A stretch of 64,000 bases of DNA from Nonomuraea dietziae (GCF_014195505.1 NZ_JACIBV010000001.1:7750001-7814000); one strand, 5' to 3'; numbered from the stretch's first letter, positions 41,657 to 50,237 are shown. Notes: generated by a model from the letters alone, not told the origin. Translations and numbers: made by a program.

Positions 41657-41752
41657 TTGAATGACCAGATAGGTACATTCCTCGACGCCGCCGAGGAGGT
41701 CGCGCAGGCCGAACTGCGCGCCTCGCTCGGCTCCAAGAAGTATCCGACGTGA
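41657..41752 (+). CDS. 31-residue ORF coupled to the rifampicin-phosphotransferase-like gene
   Basis: A short frame starting TTG 41657 (GAGG nine nt upstream) and reading MNDQIGTFLDAAEEVAQAEL then RASLGSKKYPT. Its TGA overlaps the GTG start of the next gene as GTGA, so ribosomes finishing it could restart there. The sequence looks like a helical coding segment. It may be a leader ORF controlling the enzyme, or the 3' remnant of a lost upstream gene. A stop codon two codons upstream limits any extension. Confidence 0.4.
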   Translation: MNDQIGTFLDAAEEVAQAELRASLGSKKYPT

Positions 41753-44235
41753 GGGTTCTTCCTCTCGACGACACCGCGGCCGCACCGGAGACCGTGGGCG
41801 GCAAGGGCGCGTCCCTCGCTCGCCTGGCCAGGGCGGGGCTGCCGGTGCCCGACGGCTTCCACATCACCACCGACGCCTACCGAGAGTTCGTCGCCCCCTT
41901 CCGCGACCGCATCCTGGCCGCCCTCGACGAGCCCGCGAAGATCGCCGACCTCTTCGCCCGGCACGAGATGCCTGAGCAGAGCGCGAGGGCCGTCATGACG
42001 GCCTACCAGGCGCTCGGCGACGACGTGCCCGTCGCGGTCCGCTCGTCGGCCACCGCCGAGGACCTGCCGGGCATGTCCTTCGCGGGGCAGCAGGACACCT
42101 ACCTGAACGTTCGCGGGGCCGCCCTGCTCGACGCGGTCAGGCGGTGCTGGGCCTCGCTCTGGACCGAGCGCGCGATCGCCTACCGCACACGCAACCGGGT
42201 CTCCCACGACGACGTCGCGCTCGCCGTCGTCGTCCAGAAGCTGGTGGCGGCCGACGCCGCGGGCGTCATGTTCACCGCCAACCCGGTCAACGGCGTCAGG
42301 GACGAGATCGTCGTCAACGCGGCGTGGGGCCTCGGCGAGGCGGTGGTCGGCGGCCAGGTCACGCCCGACTCTCTCGTGATCAGGCAGGGCAGGGTGGTCG
42401 AGGAGCGCGTGGCCGACAAGACGGTCATGACCGTCCGCACCCCCGACGGCACGGCGCAGCGGCCCGTCCCCATGGAAAGGCGCCGGCTGCCCGTGCTCGC
42501 CGAGGCTCAGGCCGTACGGCTGGCCGGGCTGGGCGACCGCATCCAGCGCCTGTACGGCACGCCGATGGACGTGGAGTGGGCGGCACTCGACGGCGAGCTG
42601 TTCATCCTCCAGGCCCGTCCCGTCACCGGCCTCCAGGAGGAGGTCGAGGAGTGGAACGACAGCCGCAGGGGCGACCACCTGTGGACGGCGGGCAACCTCG
42701 GCGAGGCCATCCCCGACGTGATGACCCCCGCCACCTGGTCCTTCGTCCAGCTCTTCATCCACGAGGCGATGTCGGCCTCCACGCTGCCCGGCTTCGACCT
42801 GGTCGGCAACATCGGCGGTCGCTTCTACATGAACCTCGGCGTCACCGTCTCCGTCGCCAGGGCCCTCGGCATGGGCTCCAGGCTCAGCGCCGTGGAGCAG
42901 GTCTTCGGTAAGATCCCGCCCGGCCTGAACGTGCCCATGGTCAGGGTCTCGCGCTGGAAGATCATCAAGGCTGTGCTGCCGATGGCGCTGCGCATCAGGA
43001 AGCGCGTCGCCGCCAACCTCAAGGACATGCAGGGCTTCCTGGCCACGGCGCGGCGGCGCAACGAGGAGCTGCGCGCCCGCATCGAAGCCGTGGAGAGCCC
43101 CGCCGAGCTGGCGCGACTGTGGGAGAGGGAGCTCCTGCCCTACTTCGTCACCGCCTGCCGGATGCTGGAGGCGGCAGGACGGCAGGGCGGCGCCACGCTC
43201 GTCTGGACCCGCGACAGGCTGCGCAGGATGGCCGGCGAGCTCGACGCCGAGGCCATGCTGACCGGCGTCAACGCCGACGGCGAGCTGGCCAGCATGGGCC
43301 CGATCATGGGCCTTGACCGGCTGGCCAGGCGCGAGATCACCCGCGACGAGTTCGCCCGCGCCTACGGGCATCGGGGCCCGCACGAGTTCGAGGTCTCCGC
43401 TCCCCGCCCCGGCGAGGACCACGCCTGGATCGACGCGCAGCTGGCGGGGCTGTCCGGCGCCCACGCCGACACCGGGGAGCTGCTGCGCAGGCAGGCCGCC
43501 GCGCGCGACGCGGCGTGGGCGAGGTTCGCCAGGCGCCACCCTCGCCAAGTCGTCCCGATGCGGGCGCGGGTGGCCCGATGGAACGCCGTCGTGCGCGATC
43601 GGGAGTCCACGCGCTCGGAGGTGATCCGCGCCTTCTGGGCGTTGCGGGCTTTCGTCCTGAAGGCGGGCACGCTGACGGGCCACGGCGACGACCTGTTCTT
43701 CCTGCCTGTCGAGGAGATCCTGGACGTCCTGCGCGGCGGCCGGCCGTCCAGGGTCGCGGTGCGGCGAGCCACCTACGAGCGCTACGCGGCGCTTCCGCCG
43801 TACCCGGCGCTGATCGTGGGGTACTTCGACCCGGTGCGCTGGGCAGCCTCAGCCGACAGGCGGACCGACATCTACGACGCGCGCGGAGTCACCGTGGAGG
43901 CCGGCGGCGAGGTCACCGGCTTCCCCGGCGCGCCCGGTGTGGTCGAGGGCACCGCGAGGGTCATCGCGGGACCCGAGGAAGGCGACCGGCTGAAGCAGGG
44001 CGAGGTCCTGGTGACGACGCTGACCAACATCGGCTGGACCCCGATGTTCCCCCGCGCCGCCGCCGTGGTCACCGACATGGGCGCGCCGCTCTCCCACGCC
44101 TCCATCGTCGCCCGCGAGCTCGGCATCCCGGCCGTGGTCGGCACCGGCAACGCCACGATGCGGATCAAGGACGGCGACCGCGTCAGGGTCGACGGCGAGC
44201 GAGGAACGGTCGAGGTTCTGCCAAGTCGGGGATGA
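41749..44235 (+). CDS. PEP-utilising enzyme, rifampicin phosphotransferase-like
   Basis: An 828-residue protein. The N-terminal PEP synthase-type ATP-binding domain has VGGKGASLARLARAGLPVPDGF, VAVRSSATAEDLPGMSFAGQ and IVVNAAWGLGEAVVGG, then LQARPVTG at its end. The middle domain (about 300-720; WTAGNLGEAIPDVMTPATW) is like the drug-binding part of rifampicin phosphotransferases. The swivelling domain has His783 in GAPLSHASIVARELGIPAVVG. Rph moves the beta-phosphate of ATP to rifampicin; related enzymes have unknown substrates. The 19-bp rifamycin-associated element was not found upstream, so drug resistance is not assured. Confidence 0.82.
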   Translation: MRVLPLDDTAAAPETVGGKGASLARLARAGLPVPDGFHITTDAYREFVAPFRDRILAALDEPAKIADLFARHEMPEQSARAVMTAYQALGDDVPVAVRSSATAEDLPGMSFAGQQDTYLNVRGAALLDAVRRCWASLWTERAIAYRTRNRVSHDDVALAVVVQKLVAADAAGVMFTANPVNGVRDEIVVNAAWGLGEAVVGGQVTPDSLVIRQGRVVEERVADKTVMTVRTPDGTAQRPVPMERRRLPVLAEAQAVRLAGLGDRIQRLYGTPMDVEWAALDGELFILQARPVTGLQEEVEEWNDSRRGDHLWTAGNLGEAIPDVMTPATWSFVQLFIHEAMSASTLPGFDLVGNIGGRFYMNLGVTVSVARALGMGSRLSAVEQVFGKIPPGLNVPMVRVSRWKIIKAVLPMALRIRKRVAANLKDMQGFLATARRRNEELRARIEAVESPAELARLWERELLPYFVTACRMLEAAGRQGGATLVWTRDRLRRMAGELDAEAMLTGVNADGELASMGPIMGLDRLARREITRDEFARAYGHRGPHEFEVSAPRPGEDHAWIDAQLAGLSGAHADTGELLRRQAAARDAAWARFARRHPRQVVPMRARVARWNAVVRDRESTRSEVIRAFWALRAFVLKAGTLTGHGDDLFFLPVEEILDVLRGGRPSRVAVRRATYERYAALPPYPALIVGYFDPVRWAASADRRTDIYDARGVTVEAGGEVTGFPGAPGVVEGTARVIAGPEEGDRLKQGEVLVTTLTNIGWTPMFPRAAAVVTDMGAPLSHASIVARELGIPAVVGTGNATMRIKDGDRVRVDGERGTVEVLPSRG

Positions 44236-44265
44236 CGGCCCCGCTCCTCGGTCAGGATGCCGGGC

Positions 44266-44430
44266 ATGACAGAGGAGGAGCGGGAGCTCGAAGCCAGATG
44301 TGAGGCCTACAGGAGAGCTCGGGAGGATCTCGCGAAGGAGACCCCCTTCGAGGTGTGGACGAAATCCCGGCGCTTCCTGGATCCCGTGCGGTGGCAGTCG
44401 ATGACCTGGAACGCCAGCGACACGGGCTGA
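44266..44430 (+). CDS. Small hypothetical protein, 54 residues
   Basis: Reads MTEEERELEARCEAYRRARE then DLAKETPFEVWTKSRRFLDP and VRWQSMTWNASDTG. A charged N-terminal helix and a Trp-rich end give a protein-like composition. It lies 30 nt after the rifampicin-phosphotransferase-like gene and just before a strong terminator, so it may be the last gene of that transcript. Function is unknown. Confidence 0.55.
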   Translation: MTEEERELEARCEAYRRAREDLAKETPFEVWTKSRRFLDPVRWQSMTWNASDTG

Positions 44431-44440
44431 CCGCCAACGA

Positions 44441-44480
44441 GAAGACGCCCGTCCGATCAGCAGATCGGACGGGCGTCTTC
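44441..44480 (+). terminator. Strong hairpin terminator
   Basis: A perfect 18-bp stem, GAAGACGCCCGTCCGATC paired with GATCGGACGGGCGTCTTC, around the loop AGCA. It lies 10 nt after the 54-aa ORF. No T-tract follows. Confidence 0.9.
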
Positions 44481-44691
44481 CACGTGTGCGAACCGGTGTG
44501 CGTGTCGCCTCTCGGCGAAGGGCACAACACGGCTCCAGCCGAACGGTATTCCGTGAAGGCAATAGGTGAGGCCCGGGGACACTGGGCACACCGGCCACGA
44601 AGGATGTAACCACCTTCGGGCGGCATCCATTCCCACTCATCTCCACCGGATCGTCGCCTCGGCCCGGCCGGGGAAGAGCATGACCAGCGCC

Positions 44692-45219
44692 TCACGAGAG
44701 CGTGTACTCCCACCCGGGTTGCCAGGCGAAGGGCGCGTCCACCAGCTCCTCCAGCGGCGCACCCTCCAGCAGATGCTGCAACGCCCACCGGTTGGCCGAG
44801 TGGGAGACGACCAGGACGGTCCGCCCCTCCCACTGCGCCCGCAACTCGCCCAGGAACTCCTCCGTCGCCGCCACGACCTGCTCGTAGCTCTGCCCCTCGG
44901 GCCACGGCTGGCGGATGTGCGCCCTCCTCAGCGGCGCCAGCTCCGCGACGGGCCTGCCGTTGCCGAGCCCGTAGTCGCACTCCCGCAGCCGCGCGTCCAA
45001 CCTGATCTCACGGCCGGGAAAGGCGATCCGCGCGGTCTGCACGGCCCTGCGCAGATCGGAGCTGTAGACCACGTCGACGCCCGAACGCCTGCGCTCGCCC
45101 AGCCTGGCCGCCTCCACCCTGCCGGCCTCGGACAGCTCGCCAGGCAGCCAGCCGGTCGCGATGCCGGCCTCGTTGTCGACGGTGATCGAATGGGTCTCGT
45201 AGATCAGCTTGATCGCCAC
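44692..45219 (-). CDS. Histidine phosphatase superfamily protein
   Basis: A 175-residue protein of the phosphoglycerate-mutase-like fold. It starts AIKLIYETHSITVDNEAGIA, where the usual RHG motif appears as THS: the catalytic His remains but the preceding Arg is replaced. Other features are typical: GRVEAARLGERRRSGVDVVYSSDLRRAVQTA, ECDYGLG and the second His in VLVVSHSANRWAL. The GTG start at 45219 seems leaderless (TAAGGT seven nt upstream). The substrate is unknown. Confidence 0.88.
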   Translation of the reverse strand: MAIKLIYETHSITVDNEAGIATGWLPGELSEAGRVEAARLGERRRSGVDVVYSSDLRRAVQTARIAFPGREIRLDARLRECDYGLGNGRPVAELAPLRRAHIRQPWPEGQSYEQVVAATEEFLGELRAQWEGRTVLVVSHSANRWALQHLLEGAPLEELVDAPFAWQPGWEYTLS

Positions 45220-45226
45220 TTGGACG

Positions 45227-45232
45227 ACCTTA
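45227..45232 (-). promoter_or_regulatory. -10 hexamer TAAGGT for the histidine phosphatase gene
   Basis: On the minus strand TAAGGT ends seven nt before GTG 45219. Confidence 0.4.
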
Positions 45233-45355
45233 GAGTGGTTCCTGGGTGACGGGAACGGCCCGCGGTCGGCGTTTCGCGGTGAGTGAAGGCGGTTGGGGAC
45301 GAGGGCGATCTATGCTGGCAAGCGCGCGAATTTATGGGAGACTGCACTCTCGCAG

Positions 45356-45429
45356 GGGGCGGTAGCTCAGCTGGTCAGAGCATCGGACTCATAATCCGTG
45401 GGTCGTGGGTTCAAGTCCCACCCGCCCTA
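45356..45429 (+). tRNA. tRNA-Met (anticodon CAT)
   Basis: Cloverleaf: acceptor GGGGCGG/CCGCCCT with a terminal G-U pair, D arm TAGCTCAGCTGGTCAGAGC, anticodon loop CTCATAA (CAT at 45390-45392), T arm GTGGGTTCAAGTCCCAC, discriminator A. CCA is not encoded. It could in principle be an Ile(CAU) tRNA, but it lacks the first C-A mismatch of initiator tRNA. Accessory DNA with an integrase remnant lies directly downstream, so this tRNA probably served as an attachment site. Confidence 0.92.
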
Positions 45430-45586
45430 CTCAGATTGACCAGGAATCCCGCGTTTAACTGGGGTTTCTGCCTCATCCAGTGTGCGCCACCCATGCGGCG
45501 GCAGCCGCATGCCAGTGGTCGCGGAATATACGCGGAATGAATCTTGGCGCGTTTCCGCAGGTCGGCATCGGCATTCTCGCTGCATG
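45430..45586. other. Non-coding stretch after tRNA-Met
   Basis: No gene is supported here. It contains GCGGAATATACGCGGAATG with the direct repeat CGCGGAAT, and a GCGGCAGCCGC palindrome. Composition is less GC-rich than the flanks. Confidence 0.4.
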
Positions 45587-45621
45587 CCAAAGGACCTCGG
45601 GGGAGTCCCGAGGTCCTTTGG
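45587..45621. terminator. Hairpin beside the integrase remnant
   Basis: Perfect 15-bp stem CCAAAGGACCTCGGG paired with CCCGAGGTCCTTTGG around the loop GGAGT. It lies just beyond the 3' end of the integrase remnant, where integrase genes usually have a terminator. Confidence 0.75.
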
Positions 45622-45630
45622 GCAGGACTG

Positions 45631-45765
45631 TCATGCGGCGAGAGCCTTGAGTATGCGCCGGTTGGCGACCTCACGTTGACCGTCGATGCACTTGGCGTAG
45701 AGGCGCAACAGGACGTCTCCGCCGTGCCCGGCTCGCTCGGCCGCTTCCCAGGGGCCGTAGGTAGC
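45631..45765 (-). pseudogene. Tyrosine integrase C-terminal remnant
   Basis: About 44 codons ending at TGA 45631 read RAGHGGDVLLRLYAKCIDGQ then REVANRRILKALAA. This matches the end of actinobacterial phage/AICE tyrosine integrases, where the catalytic histidine and tyrosine lie in RAGHS and LRxYAKC contexts; both residues (His, Tyr) are still present. Upstream sequence no longer resembles an integrase, so only the last part of the gene survives. Its location beside a tRNA is what is expected for such elements. Confidence 0.65.
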
Positions 45766-46057
45766 TGAGGTGGGCCTGACGCTCCTATGGGCAAGGGGGC
45801 TTGGCTGGGGTGATGCCTCGTCGAGGTTCTCGGGCGTCATGCGGATCGGCCGGTTGCGCTCATCGAGATGTGCGGTCGGCAGGTCTGGCTGCCGCGAAGC
45901 ATGAGCGCGTCCGGTAACTCTCCCCGCTACCCGGCTTGGCTGGAGCGCGGTGTTCCTTTCCGGCCGCAGCAGGGGTCACTATGGTGTTGTTGCAACTCGG
46001 GGGAACTGATGAAACTTATTCGAAGAACGGGCTCGGCACACCGGGCCCGTTAGAGCG
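45766..46057. other. Intergenic leader region before the orphan kinase
   Basis: No protein gene is supported. A 14-codon ORF (46009-46053, MKLIRRTGSAHRAR) with GGGGGAA as ribosome-binding site ends four nt before the kinase start and may couple translation into it. Confidence 0.35.
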
Positions 46058-47413
46058 ATGCGATCGCCACGGGATTGGCCCATTCAGGTCAGGATGTCAG
46101 TCACCGCGATGTTGGTGACCGGGTTGCTGGCTGGTGCGCTGTATGCGGTTCTCCTGGTGCTTGTCAGGCAGGATGCGATGGACGTGGCACGGCAGGACGT
46201 CAGCAAGATCGCGCACCGTATTATCGTGGACGCTGAGGCCGGCCGTCTGGTCAACCCCCTCAGCACGCCCCGGGCGGAGGAGATCGCCCAGATACTCGAT
46301 CAGCGGGGCCAGGTGGTCGCTGCCAGTGAAGCGATCGCGGGGCGGAAACCCATACCGGCAAAGCCTCCCCCTCCGCTGGATCTTCGGCAGGAGAGCTCAG
46401 TATGCGGTTACCCGGACGCCCGCAGTCCTTGCCTGCTGGCCATGTCCTTTCGCTTCTTCCTCGGCGGGACGCCGTTCGTGGTCATCGCAGCCATGCCGGA
46501 ACCGGGTCTGCTGCCGCGCCCGGGATGGGCGCTGCTGTTCGGGGTCGCCGCACTGGCGACTGTCGTGCTGCGTGGTGTCACCATGTGGTGGTCGGTGGGC
46601 CGGACGCTGGAGCCGGTGAGGGCGATCCGCACCGAGATGGACCAGATCGTCACGGCGACGGACCTGCATCGCCGTGTGCCCGTCCCCACCCCCATTGATG
46701 AGATCCAGCGGCTCACCGTGAGCGTCAACGCCACGCTTGACCGCTTGGAACGGGCGGTCGAGCAGCAGCGGAGGTTCGTCTCTGACGTCTCTCACGAGCT
46801 ACGCAGCCCCATCACCGGCCTGCAAACCGGGTTGGAAGCCGCGGCGATGTGTCCGGAAGATACTGATCCTGCCGCTCTCATCCAAGGCGCGCTGGCGGCT
46901 ACGGAGCGCCTGCAGAACATCGTCGAAGATCTGCTGGTTCTTGCCCGCCGTGAGGCGAGCATCTCTCTTGAGACCGAGCGGTTCGATCTGGCGGCTGTCC
47001 TCCGGCAGGAGGTGGCGCGCCGGCCTCGACGAGTGCCCATCACGGTCAAAGCGGACGACCAGGTGAACGTTCACGCCAACCGTATCGGGATCAGCCGAGT
47101 GATCACCAACCTGCTGGACAACGCAGCCCGGCACGCCAGGTCCGCCGTCGAGGTGAGAGTGCTCGGTGACGGTGATGATGCCGTCGTCGTCGAGGTCCAG
47201 GACGATGGCGAAGGCGTCCCAGCGGAGAGTCGAGAACGCATTTTCGAGCGGTTCGTCCGGCTGGAGGGGGGCCGACGACGTGATCCCGGTGGGAGCGGTC
47301 TCGGCCTGGCCATCTCGCGAGAGATCATTCATGATCACGACGGATCCCTGACCCTCGCCGACAGCCGCGCCGGCGCATGCTTTGTCCTCCGCCTTCCCGG
47401 CGGTGCTGCTTGA
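46058..47413 (+). CDS. Orphan sensor histidine kinase with HAMP domain
   Basis: A 451-residue kinase. Helix 1 (about 12-34) and helix 2 (about 150-172) enclose an extracytoplasmic domain of about 115 residues with two cysteines (SVCGYPDARSPCLLA) that could form a disulfide. A HAMP linker is followed by HisKA with SDVSHELRSPITGL, N box NLLDNAARHARSAV, G1 VQDDGEGVP and G2 GSGLGLAISREI. All catalytic boxes are intact, yet no response regulator lies on either side. Codons ending in A/T and plain CGT/CTT codons are more frequent than in neighbouring genes, consistent with acquisition together with the adjacent integrase remnant. ATG 46058 follows a short leader ORF. Confidence 0.9.
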   Translation: MRSPRDWPIQVRMSVTAMLVTGLLAGALYAVLLVLVRQDAMDVARQDVSKIAHRIIVDAEAGRLVNPLSTPRAEEIAQILDQRGQVVAASEAIAGRKPIPAKPPPPLDLRQESSVCGYPDARSPCLLAMSFRFFLGGTPFVVIAAMPEPGLLPRPGWALLFGVAALATVVLRGVTMWWSVGRTLEPVRAIRTEMDQIVTATDLHRRVPVPTPIDEIQRLTVSVNATLDRLERAVEQQRRFVSDVSHELRSPITGLQTGLEAAAMCPEDTDPAALIQGALAATERLQNIVEDLLVLARREASISLETERFDLAAVLRQEVARRPRRVPITVKADDQVNVHANRIGISRVITNLLDNAARHARSAVEVRVLGDGDDAVVVEVQDDGEGVPAESRERIFERFVRLEGGRRRDPGGSGLGLAISREIIHDHDGSLTLADSRAGACFVLRLPGGAA

Positions 47414-47652
47414 TACGGGGTTGGAAGATGTTCGGCGAACCGCGGCGGACGCGTTCCAGCTCGTGGCGAGCAGAAGACCCTCCGCGGCACCGGTCGCCGA
47501 CCAGAGGGCCATCGTAAGACGCGGAGTTCGTACGGTTTGCACGGTCGGGGGCATCGGCGGGGCAGTCGCGCGTGCGCAGCGGTGAATAACCCCAGGCCAA
47601 ACCAGTGTCGGCGGCTCCGAACGCTTAGCGCACGATCTCGTAGAGAGCTTCC
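47414..47652. other. Intergenic region, nothing recognised
   Basis: Between the kinase and the convergent DUF3995 gene. Short open frames exist but none has a family-like sequence, a good start or codon bias. Confidence 0.4.
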
Positions 47653-48111
47653 TCAACCCTCCTGCTCCGCTCCGGCCTTCTCAGTGTTCTTGGCAACGTA
47701 GGCGGCGAGGGCGCCGAGGGTCAGGCAGAGCGGGGAGTACAGCGCCAGGTCCCAGCGGGTGAAGGTGGTGGACTTGGCGGCGAACCCGGAGGTGACCAAG
47801 CCCGCGCCACCTCGGAGCAGGAGCACGCCTGCGACGGTTGCCGTGCCCAGGCGTGTGAGCTGACTCGGCAGCAGGCGCGGTGCCAGGTCCGCTTGGGCGG
47901 CGACGAGATAGGCCGCCGCCCCGAGGGCCACGGCCACGGAGCCGGTGGCCGCGGCGCTGGGGGCCTCGGCTTCGGACACGCCGGCGATCGTGCGGGTGAA
48001 GTCCTCGAGGTCGTCGAACGGCCATGGGGAGAAGACCCAGACGACGTGCAGGGCCGCGGCGGCGCCGAGGCCGAGCATGGCCGCGCCCCCGGCGAGTTTC
48101 GTCAGGGGCAT
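47653..48111 (-). CDS. DUF3995-type membrane protein
   Basis: A 152-residue protein with four membrane helices: about 5-27 (GGAAMLGLGAAAALHVVWVF), 60-80, 92-112 and 122-142. The sequence AALHVVWVFSPWPF at the end of helix 1 is typical of DUF3995 proteins, whose role is unknown. ATG 48111 has AAGGGGA upstream. An imperfect 24-bp palindrome lies about 140 nt upstream and may be the operator of its regulator. Confidence 0.8.
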   Translation of the reverse strand: MPLTKLAGGAAMLGLGAAAALHVVWVFSPWPFDDLEDFTRTIAGVSEAEAPSAAATGSVAVALGAAAYLVAAQADLAPRLLPSQLTRLGTATVAGVLLLRGGAGLVTSGFAAKSTTFTRWDLALYSPLCLTLGALAAYVAKNTEKAGAEQEG

Positions 48112-48249
48112 GATCGTTCCCCTTCCGCCGCGACCAGCGATCGGAGGGTGCGGCGCTCCAGCAACGCGACGACGACCGGCGATCCAGTCGGCGGCTTTGG
48201 CGAGGCGAACGCTCTTCCTGTCAGCAGTGTTTCTCTTCACGGCGAGCAG

Positions 48250-48273
48250 CCTACGTACATGCACGTATGTAGG
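48250..48273. promoter_or_regulatory. TetR-type palindrome upstream of the DUF3995 gene
   Basis: CCTACGTAC-ATGCAC-GTATGTAGG: 9-bp arms with one mismatch and a core of alternating TAC/GTA as in TetR-family operators. No TetR gene is adjacent. The stretch 48112-48430 holds no other supported feature. Confidence 0.5.
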
Positions 48274-48430
48274 TCAAAGTGGGGGAACGAGGAGGGTTCA
48301 AGGGCCTGGTTCTCGCACGTATACGGCACGGGCCGACAGCGCGCCCTCGCATCCGGGCGCGACAGCCAGGGGTGGCGGGTGGAGCGGCCTGTTGAGGCGG
48401 TGAGCGGCGCGAGTCGCCGATTCTTGGCAG

Positions 48431-49057
48431 TTAGCGGGAGCGGGGAGAGGAAGGGTTGAGGCGGTCGTGCACCAGGCGCTGTCGTTCCGCCGAAAGGCCG
48501 CGAGCGGTCATGGCTCTGTCCAGAAGATCGGCATCGAACCCCTGCGCCGCCATGTGGTCGAGGAGGGGTTCGTAGCGATCGGGCCGATCACGCAGGAGCT
48601 CTGTGGCCAACCGTAGTTCCAGACGAACCACAGGAACGCGATACGGGCCACACGTGATCAGGGCGTAGTGCTGCCACGGGCCACGGCCCACGCACTCCAT
48701 CCCGTCGGAGTCGACCTCCTGCTCGACCGTGCTGATCTCTACAACGACCCCGTTCACCTCGTACCTGGCGAAATACTGCGAAGTCTCGGGGAGCCACGAT
48801 GCCGCATACAGGCAGGGAAAGGACGAGAGAGCGGCGGCGACAGTGTCCACGTCCTCCCGTCGAGCTGCCAGGAGGTCGACGTCTCCGGCGGGAAGGTGAA
48901 CACCTTGCAGCAGGGCGGCACTGGTGCCACCCACGCGGTACGGCAGGTCGGCCCCCACAGCCCTCAGGGCGGTGAGGGTCGTCTCCAACGCCGACGTGAC
49001 GTCTTCGAGCCGCAGAGATGCCTCACCGTCTCCCATGACGAGCAGCGTACCGATCAC
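48431..49057 (-). CDS. Nucleotidyltransferase-fold protein
   Basis: A 208-residue protein. The segment YRVGGTSAALLQGVHLPAGDVDLLA has the GG/S loop and the paired acid pattern (DVD) of minimal nucleotidyltransferases. A second strand (VVVEISTVEQEVDS) carries further acids. The C-terminal part is helical. Such proteins may be toxins of the MNT/HEPN type or tRNA/antibiotic-modifying enzymes; no HEPN partner is visible here. GTG 49057 has GGAG five nt upstream. Confidence 0.7.
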   Translation of the reverse strand: MIGTLLVMGDGEASLRLEDVTSALETTLTALRAVGADLPYRVGGTSAALLQGVHLPAGDVDLLAARREDVDTVAAALSSFPCLYAASWLPETSQYFARYEVNGVVVEISTVEQEVDSDGMECVGRGPWQHYALITCGPYRVPVVRLELRLATELLRDRPDRYEPLLDHMAAQGFDADLLDRAMTARGLSAERQRLVHDRLNPSSPRSR

Positions 49058-49394
49058 GAAGCTCCAACGTCATGGCTCTGGCTGCCGGGGGGTGACGGCG
49101 GGGACGCAGGCCGCAGGGCCGGGTAGGACCGTCCGCCTCGCAGCCTTTCCCGGACGGAGGCCGATCCGGATCGGTCGTGCTGCGAGGCAGCGGTCTCGGC
49201 AGGCCGCGGCCGATGACGACAGGTGCCGCTCGTAGAGAGCGCGGCCGCAGGCTGCCCACTATCCAGCTAAGCAGCCGGAGAGCGCCGCCACCAGCCCTGA
49301 CGGGTGCTTCCCTCGTGGCTTGACTCACACACCGATAGAGCCTATATCTAGAGTCTCACTTTAGAGACAGACTTTAGTGAATTGAGGTCGAGCA
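49058..49394. promoter_or_regulatory. Intergenic region with AT-rich promoter and palindrome
   Basis: The left 260 nt hold no supported gene. The right end (49340-49385) is AT-rich and contains the inverted repeat GTCTC-ACTTTA-GAGAC (49353-49368) and the direct repeat ACTTTAG (49358 and 49370), a likely operator/promoter for the methyltransferase gene at 49395. Confidence 0.45.
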
Positions 49395-50237
49395 ATGAAG
49401 AGCATCGCCAACCACCAGCAGGCAGAGGCGTGGAACGACTGGGAGGGCATCCACTGGGCCGAACATCCCGAGCGCTACAACGCCATGCTCGACGCGTTCA
49501 ACGCGCCCCTGTTCGCCGCCGCGGGCATCACGGCCCACGACCGGGTTCTCGACGTCGGCTGCGGCACCGGCCAGACGACCCGTCTCGCCGCACAGCAGGC
49601 CCGCGACGGAAGCGCCGTCGGAATCGACCTGTCGGCCCCCATGTTGGAGCGCGCACGCCGGGACGCCGCCGCGGAAGGCCTTCGCAACGTCACCTTCGAA
49701 CAGGGCGACGCCCAGGTGCATCCGTTCGCCGACCGGGCGTTCGACGTCGTCCTCAGCCGTGGCGGCGTCATGTTCTTCGCCGACCACATCGCGGCTTTCG
49801 CCCACCTCAGGCGGGCGCTCGCGCCGACCGGCCGGCTCGCGTTCCTCGGCCCGCAAGCGGGAGGTCCCGACCGGCCCTACACCCGTGCGACCGCCGCGCT
49901 CTCGCCGTTCCTGCGCGAGACATCCCCCACCGCCAGGGGTATGGGGTCGCTCCTCGACCCTGCGCGCATCCGCCAGGTGCTCGCCGCCACAGGGTTCGTG
50001 GACATCGACGTGGCCCCCGTCGAGGCTCCCATGACCTTCGGCGCCGACGCGGACGACGCCGTCGACTTCCTCTTCGCCATGGGCCCGACGCGCTACAACC
50101 TGCGCGATGTCGATCCGGCGACCGTCGCTCGCCTCCGTGCCGACGTGCACGACGCGCTCACGGAGTTCGAGACCGCCGACGGCGTCCGCATTCCAGGTTC
50201 CGTCTGGATCGTCACCGCGTCGCCGGGACATGCCTAG
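49395..50237 (+). CDS. Class I SAM-dependent methyltransferase
   Basis: A 280-residue methyltransferase. It opens with NHQQAEAWNDWEGIHWAEHP, then motif I VLDVGCGTGQTTRLAA near residue 50, the acidic residue in VGIDLSAPML, FEQGDAQVHPF and VVLSRGGVMFFAD. The N-terminal Trp-rich segment and the length match small-molecule or UbiE-like methyltransferases. No RBS is obvious before ATG 49395. The palindrome just upstream suggests regulation by a repressor not encoded next to it. Confidence 0.9.
   Translation: MKSIANHQQAEAWNDWEGIHWAEHPERYNAMLDAFNAPLFAAAGITAHDRVLDVGCGTGQTTRLAAQQARDGSAVGIDLSAPMLERARRDAAAEGLRNVTFEQGDAQVHPFADRAFDVVLSRGGVMFFADHIAAFAHLRRALAPTGRLAFLGPQAGGPDRPYTRATAALSPFLRETSPTARGMGSLLDPARIRQVLAATGFVDIDVAPVEAPMTFGADADDAVDFLFAMGPTRYNLRDVDPATVARLRADVHDALTEFETADGVRIPGSVWIVTASPGHA

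Noticed and set aside
41613..41748. Search for the 19-bp rifamycin-associated element upstream of the Rph-like gene
   Set aside because: No matching palindrome is visible in the divergent promoter region.
44481..44691. Possible minus-strand gene in the gap before the histidine phosphatase
   Set aside because: Several short frames exist but none has a start with ribosome-binding site, consistent codon bias or a known motif.
49023..49328. 101-codon minus-strand frame before the nucleotidyltransferase
   Set aside because: Composition is Arg/Pro-rich without a family, and it overlaps the start of the nucleotidyltransferase in another frame.
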